Shown here: positions 42,809-50,916 of the stretch, in pieces
How the letters are laid out: the number at the start of each line of letters is the position of its first letter
Position numbering within the stretch: the first letter of the stretch is position 1
Assembly (NCBI GenBank): GCA_027486495.1
Contig: JAIXOZ010000156.1
Location: forward strand, 1-51,031
Direction of reading: 5' to 3'
Length of the DNA: 51,031 nt
DNA from: Comamonadaceae bacterium
Lineage (GTDB): Bacteria > Pseudomonadota > Gammaproteobacteria > Burkholderiales > Burkholderiaceae_C
Made by a program: the position numbers and the translations under genes
Notes under the pieces: generated by a model
What the model was told of the DNA's origin: nothing
The model's input: the letters and a program-made list of their open reading frames with translations, nothing else
The model's database searches: none

Positions 42809-43735
42809 ATGACGGGGCACATCCCAATGCTGGACTCTGGCGAATTGGCAGCACACGGCATGGAAGTGGCCATGCAGGATCGGATTGCCTATTCAGCCAT
42901 TCCCGCTCGTACAACCCTTCAATGGCCTGAAGGCGCTCGACTGGCCCTGTGGGTTGCGCCCAACATTGAGCATTACGAATACTTGCCGGAGCAGGTGCGT
43001 GTTCGAAACCCATGGCCAAGGGTTCCACACCCCGATATTCTTGGATACGGTCTGCGCGACTATGGGAACCGGGTTGGTGTTTGGCGATTGATGGAGGTGT
43101 TTGACCGGTTCAAATTGCCTTGCACCGTGTCTCTGTCCATGGCGGTGTTGGACATGTACCCGGACATTGCCGAGGCGATGCTCAAGCGCCATTGGGAATT
43201 CATGTCGCATGGCTTGTTCAACACCCGGTACCACTGGGGCATGAGCGAGCAAGAAGAACGGGCCGCCATTGAAGAGTGTCAGACCATTCACCGCCGCATC
43301 ACCGGAAAAAGTCTTCGTGGCTGGTTTTCCCCTGCGGCATCGAACACGCTGCTGACCCCTGACTTGGTGGCCGAGTCGGGCATGGACTACCTGTGCGACC
43401 TCTACCATGACGATCAGCCCACCCCCATCAGGGTCCGCCACGGTTCATTGCTGTCCTTGCCTTACAGCATGGAAATCAACGACAGCATCGCTTGGCGTCG
43501 GGGCATGGAAGCAGAAGCTTTTGCACAAAAAATTTGCGATGAATTTGACACCCTGTATGCCGAAGGCGGACGTGTGATGAACATCGCCGTCCACCCGTTC
43601 ATCATGGGTCAACCCCACCGTATTGAACACCTCGCCAGTGCACTGACCTACATCCTTGGACACAGCGGGGTGTGGTGCGCCACTGGCAGCCAAATCGTGG
43701 ACAGTTACCGCGAACAATCCGTCCTGTCTGCATAA
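42809..43735 (+). CDS. PuuE/NodB-like polysaccharide deacetylase-fold hydrolase 4
   Basis: A 308-residue paralogue with WPEGARLALWVAPNIEHYEY, RDYGNRVGVWRLMEVFD, FMSHGLFNTRYHWGM, GWFSPAASNTLLTPDLVAES, DLYHDDQPTPI and VHPFIMGQPHRIEH. It is a close relative of copy 2. The start MTGHIPMLDSGEL is 10 bases after the tautomerase stop; 15 upstream codons overlap that gene. The family does not share the full NodB metal triad in an obvious way. Confidence 0.87.
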   Translation: MTGHIPMLDSGELAAHGMEVAMQDRIAYSAIPARTTLQWPEGARLALWVAPNIEHYEYLPEQVRVRNPWPRVPHPDILGYGLRDYGNRVGVWRLMEVFDRFKLPCTVSLSMAVLDMYPDIAEAMLKRHWEFMSHGLFNTRYHWGMSEQEERAAIEECQTIHRRITGKSLRGWFSPAASNTLLTPDLVAESGMDYLCDLYHDDQPTPIRVRHGSLLSLPYSMEINDSIAWRRGMEAEAFAQKICDEFDTLYAEGGRVMNIAVHPFIMGQPHRIEHLASALTYILGHSGVWCATGSQIVDSYREQSVLSA

Positions 43736-43770
43736 CCCGCACAAACGCCATTGACCGAAAGTATCAAGCC

Positions 43771-44451
43771 ATGAACCCGTCCACCGACTACATCCGCGCC
43801 TACATGCCCGATCGCCCAATCAAACCAGGCTCGACGGCTTTGGTCATGATTGATTTGCAATATGCCACGGGATCACGCCATGGCGCTTTGGGGCGAAAAC
43901 TTCAAGCCGAAGGCTCAACGATTGGCAACTACCGTTTTGACCGAATTGAATCCCACGTCGTGCCCAATTCATTGCGCTTGAGAGACCATTTTCGCGCCAT
44001 GGGTCGACCCATCTTGCATGTCACCATTGGCGCAGCCCATCCCGATGCCTTGGATGCGCCACCGCACATGCGCAAATTGTTTGTCGAGTTTCGCAACTTC
44101 GTCGGCAGCCGCGAGCACGAGATCTTGGATGAATTGAAACCCTTGCCTGGTGAACATGTTCTGAGAAAAACCACCATTGGCGCTTTCGCATCGACCAACA
44201 TCGACAGCTTGCTGCGCTCACTTCAGTGTGAACAAATTTATCTCACCGGCGTCTCGACCAACATGTGCGTGGAAACGACTGCTCGGGAAGCTGCCGACCG
44301 CGGTTACCTGGTGACACTGGTTGAAGATGCTTGCGGCACCACGCACGAAGATTTGCACCTGGTCACTATGCGCAATTTTCAACGCCTCTTTGGCCGTGTC
44401 AGCAGCAGCCAAGATGTTTTGAACGAATTGGAGAGCCCCCATGGTCAATGA
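43771..44451 (+). CDS. Isochorismatase-fold cysteine amidohydrolase 2
   Basis: A 226-residue hydrolase with Asp in ALVMIDLQYATGSR, Lys in VLRKTTIGAFASTNID and Cys in TGVSTNMCVETTARE, the full triad. It resembles N-carbamoyl/ureido- and maleamate-type amidohydrolases, different from the copy at 39671 by its loop between Lys and Cys. Two copies in one operon suggest two successive or alternative amide hydrolyses. It overlaps the next gene by 11 bases. Confidence 0.9.
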   Translation: MNPSTDYIRAYMPDRPIKPGSTALVMIDLQYATGSRHGALGRKLQAEGSTIGNYRFDRIESHVVPNSLRLRDHFRAMGRPILHVTIGAAHPDALDAPPHMRKLFVEFRNFVGSREHEILDELKPLPGEHVLRKTTIGAFASTNIDSLLRSLQCEQIYLTGVSTNMCVETTAREAADRGYLVTLVEDACGTTHEDLHLVTMRNFQRLFGRVSSSQDVLNELESPHGQ

Positions 44452-45244
44452 GACTGCAGCACCCGCACCGACGTGGCGGGTTCTGGTGATTGTTCCGTTC
44501 GCCATGTCGGCAGACAACCTGCTGTTGCGGCAGGCACAATTGACGAGCCTGTCCTTGGGTCCCCACATCCAATTTGAATACCGCCCCGTCAAAGCCGGCC
44601 CCGTCAATTACTCCAGCCATCACGATTTTGTTTTGGCGGATGTGGCCAACTTCGAAGCCGGTTGCCGCGCACAGGCCGAAGGTTTTGACGCCGTCTGCAT
44701 CGACACCATGAGCGACTCAGGGGTGGCCGCTTTGCGCTCGGTGCTGGACATCCCGGTTTTTGGTCCCGGCAAGGTATCGGTGCTGACGGCGCTCATGTTG
44801 GGTGACCGGTTTTCGTTTTTGACCATGGCCAGTCGATGGAAACCGCTCTACAAGAAAGCCCTCGACGAGCTCGGCCTCCACCACAAATGTGCCTCTGTTC
44901 GGGCTATCGAAGTATCCCCTGACAACCAAAACCTGTTGTCCGGTAAAGAAGAAGACGTTTTTCCTTTACTGGAAGCTGCCGCGCTCAAGGCCATTGAGCA
45001 AGATGGTGCCGAGGTCCTGATTTTGGGCTCAACCACCATGCACCAATCGCATGCGTATCTCCAGTCCCGTTTGCCTGTTCCCATCATCAACCCCGGCCCG
45101 CTCAGCTACAAAATGGCCGAGGCGGCCCTGGGACTCCGATTGACGCACAGCCGTGTGGGCTTTCCCAAGCCCATGCACGACCGATTGAACATGCTGGGTT
45201 GCATGTTGGATGCGGCTCAAACCCATGTCAAAAGATCCTCATGA
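44441..45244 (+). CDS. Asp/Glu/hydantoin racemase-superfamily protein lacking both catalytic cysteines
   Basis: A 267-residue protein with the two-domain Asp/Glu racemase fold (start VLVIVPFAMSADN). In hydantoin racemase the catalytic cysteines lie in an ACFxDPG motif and an LGCAGM motif. The corresponding positions here are CIDTMSDSG (Thr89) and ILGSTTMHQ (Ser197), so a two-cysteine racemase mechanism looks impossible. The superfamily also holds maleate isomerase and arylmalonate decarboxylase. INPGPLSYKMAEAAL is well conserved. The role may be binding or a different isomerisation; this is inference. Confidence 0.8.
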   Translation: MVNETAAPAPTWRVLVIVPFAMSADNLLLRQAQLTSLSLGPHIQFEYRPVKAGPVNYSSHHDFVLADVANFEAGCRAQAEGFDAVCIDTMSDSGVAALRSVLDIPVFGPGKVSVLTALMLGDRFSFLTMASRWKPLYKKALDELGLHHKCASVRAIEVSPDNQNLLSGKEEDVFPLLEAAALKAIEQDGAEVLILGSTTMHQSHAYLQSRLPVPIINPGPLSYKMAEAALGLRLTHSRVGFPKPMHDRLNMLGCMLDAAQTHVKRSS

Positions 45245-46080
45245 CACGCTTACTCAATGCCGAACAAGTCCAGCGCTACGAGCAGGATGGTTTTTTGTTT
45301 CCGATCGATGTGCTCACACCCGCCGAAGTGACCCGCTACCGTTCAGAGCTCCAAGCATGGGAGCAGGCTCGGGGTGGACCGATCGATTTTCCAGAAAAAT
45401 CGAAGTCTTACCTGCTGTTTGATTGGGCCGATCAGTTGGTCCACCACCCTCGCATACTGGATGCTGTCGAAGATGTGATCGGACCCGACATTTTGGTTTA
45501 CCACTCGACCCTTTTTTTGAAAGAGGCCCATACGCCGGCCTACGTGCGATGGCACCAGGACAGCACCTATTTTTATCTTGACCCTCATTTGCATATCACT
45601 GCTTGGGTGGCATTGTCAGACGCCACCGAACAAGCCGGTTGCATGAGGGCGCTGCCAGGCAGTCACCACTGGGGCTCCTTTGAACACGACGACAAGCCTG
45701 AGCCGATGAACATGATTCGGCGCGGGCAAGGGATCAGCGATCGGTTCGACCATGAAACTGGGGTACCCATGCCCGTGATGGCGGGTCAAATGTCTTTGCA
45801 TCACACCGACCTGGTGCATGCTTCTGGCGCCAATGACAGCGATGACCGCAGATTGGGATTTGCCATCAGTTATATCCCGGCTCACCTCAAACCCACCGGT
45901 CCGGTTCGACCCTCCGCCTTGTGTGTCCGAGGCAAGGACCATGGTCATTTTCTGGCTGAGCAGCGTTTGAAGCAGGCACTTTCTTCGCAAGCCAATGAAG
46001 AGCACAAAAAAGCGCTGGCTCTTTTCAGATCCTTGCAAGACGCCGGATTCTCCTCCCCTGCTCAACAGATAACCGTATGA
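45241..46080 (+). CDS. Phytanoyl-CoA dioxygenase family (PhyH) Fe(II)/2-oxoglutarate oxygenase
   Basis: A 279-residue oxygenase. The iron facial triad is H105-x-D107 (RWHQDSTYF) and His193 (LVHASGAN), with Arg204 (DDRRLGF) to bind 2-oxoglutarate. The presence of Asp in HxD argues for a hydroxylase rather than a halogenase. It could hydroxylate the ring or a side chain of the pathway substrate. It is coupled by ATGA to both neighbours. Confidence 0.9.
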   Translation: MTRLLNAEQVQRYEQDGFLFPIDVLTPAEVTRYRSELQAWEQARGGPIDFPEKSKSYLLFDWADQLVHHPRILDAVEDVIGPDILVYHSTLFLKEAHTPAYVRWHQDSTYFYLDPHLHITAWVALSDATEQAGCMRALPGSHHWGSFEHDDKPEPMNMIRRGQGISDRFDHETGVPMPVMAGQMSLHHTDLVHASGANDSDDRRLGFAISYIPAHLKPTGPVRPSALCVRGKDHGHFLAEQRLKQALSSQANEEHKKALALFRSLQDAGFSSPAQQITV

Positions 46081-46466
46081 GTACAACTCTGAATTCAACA
46101 GAAATGGTGGCTTTGGTCGAGCGTTATTTTGCATCGGTTGACCGAATGGACCTCGATGCGACGTTGGCCTGTTTTGAGCCAGATGCCACCTTCACCATTG
46201 CCACCTTCAATACGATTTATCAAGGTCGAGACACTGGCATTCGAAGCATGTTCGAGCGACTCAACAGTCGCTACAGCCGCGTTTGGCACGGCAGTTTTGA
46301 CCACGTCGTTCAAGTCCCCACGCGCATCGCCAGCCAGTTCCGGGTTGAAAACACACTCAAGGATGGCAGCTTGAGTGTCAAAAACAACTGCAATTTTTTC
46401 AGCATCCGCGGCACCCGATTTGATGCGGTGCAGGTCTACATGAGTGGCGACAACTCATTGGCCTGA
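46077..46466 (+). CDS. SnoaL-like (NTF2-fold) protein
   Basis: A 129-residue cone-fold protein opening MVALVERYFASVDRMDLDAT with LACFEPDATFTIATFNTIYQ. NTF2-fold proteins of this type act as isomerases, dehydratases, hydrolases or ligand-binding partners. It is the last gene of the right arm, overlapping the PhyH stop by 4 bases (ATGA), and stops 30 bases before the converging acyl-CoA synthetase stop. Function unknown; it may duplicate the role of the SnoaL domain fused to the tautomerase. Confidence 0.82.
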   Translation: MSTTLNSTEMVALVERYFASVDRMDLDATLACFEPDATFTIATFNTIYQGRDTGIRSMFERLNSRYSRVWHGSFDHVVQVPTRIASQFRVENTLKDGSLSVKNNCNFFSIRGTRFDAVQVYMSGDNSLA

Positions 46467-46496
46467 TCAGGCCATGCGCATGTGCTTTGAACCACC

Positions 46497-48068
46497 TCAG
46501 GCGTAGCGCACCCGCAAATCCCTTTTGAGCAATTTGCCGCTCGGGTTCTTGGGCAGCGCGTCGGTAAAGACCACGCGCTTGGGACACTTGAAACCCGCCA
46601 TGTGCTGCGCGCAGTGCGCGATCACGGTGGCCTCGTCCAGCGTTTGCCCTGCTTTGACCACGACCACCGCCGTCACGGCTTCGACCCACTTGGGGTCAGG
46701 CAGGCCGATCACCGCCACTTCGCTGACTTGCGACAGGCGGTAGATCATTTCTTCCACCTCGCGGCTGGCCACGTTTTCGCCGCCGGACTTGATCATGTCC
46801 TTCTTGCGGTCCACCACGGTGATGTAGCCCTCTGCGTCGATGATGCCCAGATCGCCACTGTGGAACCAGTCGCCCTCAAACGAGGCCTTGGTGCGCTCGT
46901 CGTCATGAAAGTAGCCCAGCATCAAATGCGGTGAGCGGTGCACGATCTCGCCCACCTCGCCCACGGCCACGTCCTGCATGGCATCGTTGACCACTCGGGT
47001 CTCAACGTTGCGCACCGCCTTGCCGCACGAGCCGGGTTTGCGCAGTTGGTCGTCCGGGCCGAGCATGGTGGCCAAGGGCGCGATCTCAGTCTGGCCGTAC
47101 AGGTTCCACAAGCGCACTTTGGGCAGGCGTGCGGCCAACTCTTTGAGCACCTCGACCGGCATGATGGACGCGCCGTAGTAGCCCTTGGCCAGTTGGGCAA
47201 GCTTGTCGGCATCGAGCAGCGGCGAACGCAGCAAGGCGATCCACACCGTGGGCGGCGCAAAGAAGCTGGTGATGCCGAACTTTTCGAGCATGGGCAGCAG
47301 GTTGTCGGGCGTGGGCTTGGACGTGATGACGTTGGTGCTGCCCATGTAAATGGCCGGGCCAAAGAACACATCGAGCTGGGCGCAGTGGTACAGCGGCAGC
47401 GCGTGCAAGGCCACATCGGCCTCTGCGATTTCAGCGTCGATCACGCAGCTGACGTACTGCCACATCACCGCGTCATGCGTGAGCTGCGCACCTTTGGGCG
47501 AGGACTCGGTGCCACTGGTGTAGACGATCTGCGCCACGTCGTAGCTGCCCAGCTGCACATCGGGCAGCGCATCGGTGCAAGCGGCCAGCGTGTCAAAGTT
47601 GTGCATACCCGCCACCGGCTGGCTGGGGTCTTCGGACGGGAGCCAGATAAACTGCTGCACTTGCGTGTCCAGCTTACTGGCAGCCTGCGCCAGCTCGGCC
47701 AGACCGCTGTCGGTGGCTAGGGTTTTGGCGCCCGCGTGGCGCAAGATGTAGGCCACCTCTTCGGCCTTGAGCATGAAGTTGATCGGCACCATGACCGCGC
47801 CCCGACGGGCCAGCGCAAAGCGCAGCGCGGCAAAGCCGTGCGAGTTACGGGCCAACACCGCCACCTTGTCGCCCTCGGCCACGCCGATGCTGGCCATGCC
47901 TGCGGCCAGGCGCGACACCAACGCATCGAACTCGGCATAGGTCCAGGTGGTGGCACCACACACGATGCCGGTCTTGGCGGGCAGGCGGATCGCGGTGCGG
48001 CGCAAGGCATCGGCAATCGTCTGGCGGCGAACAGCGGGGTGAATAACGGTAGAGACAGCGTGCGACAT
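46497..48068 (-). CDS. AMP-binding acyl-CoA synthetase (fatty-acid-CoA ligase family)
   Basis: A 523-residue adenylate-forming enzyme. P-loop-like QIVYTSGTESSPKGAQLTH (about 193-211), WNLYGQTEIAPLATM, GDWFHSGDLGIIDAEGYITV and the C-terminal GKLLKRDLR with the catalytic Lys are present. It activates a carboxylic acid to its CoA ester. GC content resembles the core genome more than the neighbouring locus, so it is probably not part of it. It is divergent from the DUF2889 gene with 33 bases between start codons. Confidence 0.92.
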   Translation of the reverse strand: MSHAVSTVIHPAVRRQTIADALRRTAIRLPAKTGIVCGATTWTYAEFDALVSRLAAGMASIGVAEGDKVAVLARNSHGFAALRFALARRGAVMVPINFMLKAEEVAYILRHAGAKTLATDSGLAELAQAASKLDTQVQQFIWLPSEDPSQPVAGMHNFDTLAACTDALPDVQLGSYDVAQIVYTSGTESSPKGAQLTHDAVMWQYVSCVIDAEIAEADVALHALPLYHCAQLDVFFGPAIYMGSTNVITSKPTPDNLLPMLEKFGITSFFAPPTVWIALLRSPLLDADKLAQLAKGYYGASIMPVEVLKELAARLPKVRLWNLYGQTEIAPLATMLGPDDQLRKPGSCGKAVRNVETRVVNDAMQDVAVGEVGEIVHRSPHLMLGYFHDDERTKASFEGDWFHSGDLGIIDAEGYITVVDRKKDMIKSGGENVASREVEEMIYRLSQVSEVAVIGLPDPKWVEAVTAVVVVKAGQTLDEATVIAHCAQHMAGFKCPKRVVFTDALPKNPSGKLLKRDLRVRYA

Positions 48069-48101
48069 GTTCGGGGCTCCTGCGTGGCTATGATCAGGTG
48101 A

Positions 48102-48707
48102 TTGAACACCAGACCCGCGAGAATTCCATTGGCACTTCCCCCTCCCACCCCCCGAAAACTGTCACATACGCGAACTGTGGTGTACCAAGGCTATGACCGC
48201 GAAGACGGCCTGTGGGACATCGAAGCCGAGCTGACCGACGTCAAGACCTTCAGCTTTCAGGTGCCGAACGAACGGCTTTTCCCAGGTGATGAGCCGATCC
48301 ACGGCTTGAAAATCCGCGTGACGCTCAACAACCAGATGGTCATCCAGGACGTCTCCACGTCGATGGACCACATCCCGCACCCCGAATGCGTTGGCGCGCC
48401 ACACGGCATGCACAAACTCATCGGCTGCACCATGGGCCCAGGCTGGCGCAAGGTCATCAACCAACATGTGGGCGGCACCGAAGGCTGCACCCACTTGCGC
48501 GAGATGCTGTTCAACATGGCCACTGCCGCTTACCAAACCTTGCCCTCAGGCCAATGGCAACGCCGCGAACTGGCGGGGCAGCCCCACCCCGAAATGACCC
48601 AAGCGCCCTACTTCCTGGGCCAATGCCACAGCTGGGCTTATGACAGCCCGACGGTGCAAAGGGCGTATCCGATGTTTTTCAAGCCGAAGGCGGTGGAGGG
48701 CTCTTGA
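48102..48707 (+). CDS. DUF2889 domain protein
   Basis: About 201 residues matching DUF2889: HTRTVVYQGYDREDGLWDIE near the N-terminus, GLKIRVTLNNQMVIQDV, and the Cys/His-rich IGCTMGPGWRKVINQHVGGT and GQCHSWAYDS. The only upstream start is TTG (48102); an alternative TTG at 48129 would give LALPPPTPRKL. DUF2889 has no known activity but occurs next to acyl-CoA synthetases in Burkholderiales (context seen here). Confidence 0.85.
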   Translation: MNTRPARIPLALPPPTPRKLSHTRTVVYQGYDREDGLWDIEAELTDVKTFSFQVPNERLFPGDEPIHGLKIRVTLNNQMVIQDVSTSMDHIPHPECVGAPHGMHKLIGCTMGPGWRKVINQHVGGTEGCTHLREMLFNMATAAYQTLPSGQWQRRELAGQPHPEMTQAPYFLGQCHSWAYDSPTVQRAYPMFFKPKAVEGS

Positions 48708-48771
48708 TCAAGCCAAATTGGCACTCCCAGGGCTCATGCATAAAATCTGACCACCAAGGCCCATCCTCACC

Positions 48772-49062
48772 ATGAAACCTTCAGCAGCACTGGCAGCACA
48801 CCGCAGCGAAATTCGCGACATCGTTCTGGCACACAGAGCGGTGAATGCGCGTGTGTTTGGCTCGGTCGTGCATGGCCTGGACACTGAAGACAGCGATTTG
48901 GACATCCTGGTGGACACCACAGCCAACACCACCTTGTTTGACCTGGGAGCCATTCGCTACAAACTCCGCAACTTGCTGGGCGTACCTGTGGACGTGCTGA
49001 CGCCGGGTGCCTTACCTGAAAAATTCAGACACATCGTCATCGCTGAGGCCCGACCTGTATGA
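48772..49062 (+). CDS. mntA: MNT-domain antitoxin nucleotidyltransferase
   Basis: A 96-residue minimal nucleotidyltransferase. The family motif GSX10DXD is exact (GSVVHGLDTEDSDLD), followed by LDILVDTTANTTLFDL. In HEPN/MNT systems MntA transfers AMP (often three) onto a tyrosine of the HepT toxin and neutralises it. It overlaps the hepT start by 4 bases, the usual order for this type VII toxin-antitoxin pair. Confidence 0.92.
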   Translation: MKPSAALAAHRSEIRDIVLAHRAVNARVFGSVVHGLDTEDSDLDILVDTTANTTLFDLGAIRYKLRNLLGVPVDVLTPGALPEKFRHIVIAEARPV

Positions 49063-49415
49063 GCCGGGATCCTCTTCGCTTGCCCGATTATCTGGACCAC
49101 ATTCTGGAAGCCATCCACCGCATCCAAAACTATTGCGAAGACTTGGATGAATCAGGATTTCTGACCACCCCGCTGGTCCAAGATGCCGTCATTCGCAACT
49201 TCGAGATCATTGGAGAAGCCAGCCGCAACATCGAACGCGTTGCACCTGACTTCCTAACCGCCCACCCTGAACTGCCCTTGTCATTTGCCTATGACATGCG
49301 CAATGTGCTGGCGCACGGCTACTACAAAGTGGACCTGGGCGTCGTCTGGAAAACCATCGAGCGCGATTTGCCTTACCTGCATGAGCAAGTGATCCTTGCG
49401 CGGAACACGCTCTGA
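49059..49415 (+). CDS. hepT: HEPN-domain toxin ribonuclease
   Basis: A 118-residue all-helical HEPN protein. The catalytic RX4-6H motif with the modified Tyr is RNVLAHGYY (R-x4-H-x-Y), preceded by SFAYDM. NFEIIGEASRNIERVAPDF is the family helix 3. HepT cleaves RNA when not AMPylated by MntA. Translational coupling with mntA supports a functional pair. Confidence 0.92.
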   Translation: MSRDPLRLPDYLDHILEAIHRIQNYCEDLDESGFLTTPLVQDAVIRNFEIIGEASRNIERVAPDFLTAHPELPLSFAYDMRNVLAHGYYKVDLGVVWKTIERDLPYLHEQVILARNTL

Positions 49416-49483
49416 GCCCCTGCGATAATCCCCCCTCCACAGCGCCCCCAGCGCTTTTCCCCAACAGCCTCTGGATCTACACC

Positions 49484-49570
49484 ATGAACCGCTGCACTTT
49501 GGCCCTTTTCGGGCGTGCTTTGCTTTGCCTTGACTTCATCACCTCCGTCACCTCCGTGGAGGCCGCATGA
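49484..49570 (+). CDS. Possible 28-codon upstream ORF overlapping the miaB start
   Basis: A short frame ([20 protein letters not shown] onward) whose TGA overlaps the miaB ATG as ATGA. It has a hydrophobic stretch but no convincing ribosome-binding site (ggatctacacc precedes the ATG). It may be a leader peptide for translational coupling or a chance ORF. Confidence 0.3.
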   Translation: MNRCTLALFGRALLCLDFITSVTSVEAA

Positions 49571-50904
49571 GCAAGAAGGTCTTCATCAAAACGTTTGGCT
49601 GCCAGATGAACGAGTACGACTCGGACAAGATGGCCGATGTGCTGGGCGCGGCCCAGGGCTATGAGCCCACACAAGACGTGGACGAGGCCGATCTGATTTT
49701 GTTCAACACCTGCTCGGTGCGTGAAAAGGCGCAAGAGAAGGTCTTCAGCGATCTGGGCCGGGTGCAGCACCTCAAGGCCAAGGGCGTGCTGATTGGCGTG
49801 GGTGGCTGCGTGGCCAGTCAGGAAGGCGCCGAGATCATCAAACGTGCGCCTTATGTGGACGTGGTGTTTGGCCCGCAGACCTTGCACCGCCTGCCCGATT
49901 TGCTGGCCGAGCGCGAGCGCAAACAGCGCCCGCAGGTGGACATCAGCTTCCCCGAGATTGAAAAGTTCGACCACCTGCCGCCTGCCAAGGTGGAAGGCGC
50001 CACCGCCTTTGTGTCGATCATGGAAGGGTGCAGCAAATACTGCAGCTATTGCGTGGTGCCCTACACCCGGGGCGAAGAGGTGTCGCGGCCCTTTGACGAT
50101 GTGCTGGTCGAAGTCGCCGGTCTGGCCGCGCAGGGCGTGAAAGAAATCACCCTGCTGGGCCAGAACGTGAACGCTTACCGGGGCAAGATGGGCGGCACAG
50201 CTGACATTGCCGACTTTGCCTTGTTGCTGGAATACGTGGCCGACATGCCGGGCATCGAGCGCATCCGCTACGTGACCAGCCACCCCAACGAGTTCACCCA
50301 GCGCCTGATCGATGCGTATGAAAAGATCCCCAAACTGGTGAGCCACTTGCACTTGCCAGTGCAACACGGCTCAGACCGTATCTTGATGGCCATGAAGCGC
50401 GGCTACACCGCCATGGAATACAAGAGCACGATCCGCAAGCTGCGGGCAATCCGCCCCGACATGTCGCTCAGCAGCGATTTCATCGTGGGCTTCCCCGGAG
50501 AGACCGAGGACGACTTCAACAAGATGATGAAGCTGATCACCGATGTGGGTTTTGATACCAGTTTCAGCTTCATCTTCAGCCCCCGCCCCGGCACGCCTGC
50601 GGCCAACCTGCACGATGACACGCCGCACGCCGATAAATTGCGCCGCCTGCACCACCTGCAAGCGACCATCGAAGCCAACGTGCAGCGCATTGGCGAGAGC
50701 CGCGTGGGCACGGTGCAGCGCATTTTGGTGGAGCGCCCTTCACGCAAGGACGCGACCGAGCTGGCGGGCCGCACCGAGTGCAACCGGGTGGTCAACTTCC
50801 CCGGCGGCCCCAACATGGACCGCCTGATCGGTCAGATGGCCGACGTGCGCATCACGCAAGGCCTGTCGCACTCGTTGCGTGGCGAGTTGGTGATCAAGAA
50901 CTGA
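49567..50904 (+). CDS. miaB: tRNA-2-methylthio-N6-dimethylallyladenosine synthase MiaB
   Basis: A 445-residue methylthiotransferase that modifies A37 of tRNAs reading UNN codons. N-terminal UPF0004 cysteines are in [10 protein letters not shown] (C12), NTCSVREKA and GGCVASQE. The radical SAM cluster motif is CSKYCSYC (about 156-163), and a TRAM-like tail follows. A strong GGAGG lies 6 bases before the ATG. Confidence 0.97.
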   Translation: MSKKVFIKTFGCQMNEYDSDKMADVLGAAQGYEPTQDVDEADLILFNTCSVREKAQEKVFSDLGRVQHLKAKGVLIGVGGCVASQEGAEIIKRAPYVDVVFGPQTLHRLPDLLAERERKQRPQVDISFPEIEKFDHLPPAKVEGATAFVSIMEGCSKYCSYCVVPYTRGEEVSRPFDDVLVEVAGLAAQGVKEITLLGQNVNAYRGKMGGTADIADFALLLEYVADMPGIERIRYVTSHPNEFTQRLIDAYEKIPKLVSHLHLPVQHGSDRILMAMKRGYTAMEYKSTIRKLRAIRPDMSLSSDFIVGFPGETEDDFNKMMKLITDVGFDTSFSFIFSPRPGTPAANLHDDTPHADKLRRLHHLQATIEANVQRIGESRVGTVQRILVERPSRKDATELAGRTECNRVVNFPGGPNMDRLIGQMADVRITQGLSHSLRGELVIKN

Positions 50905-50916
50905 CCCGCTGGGTTT

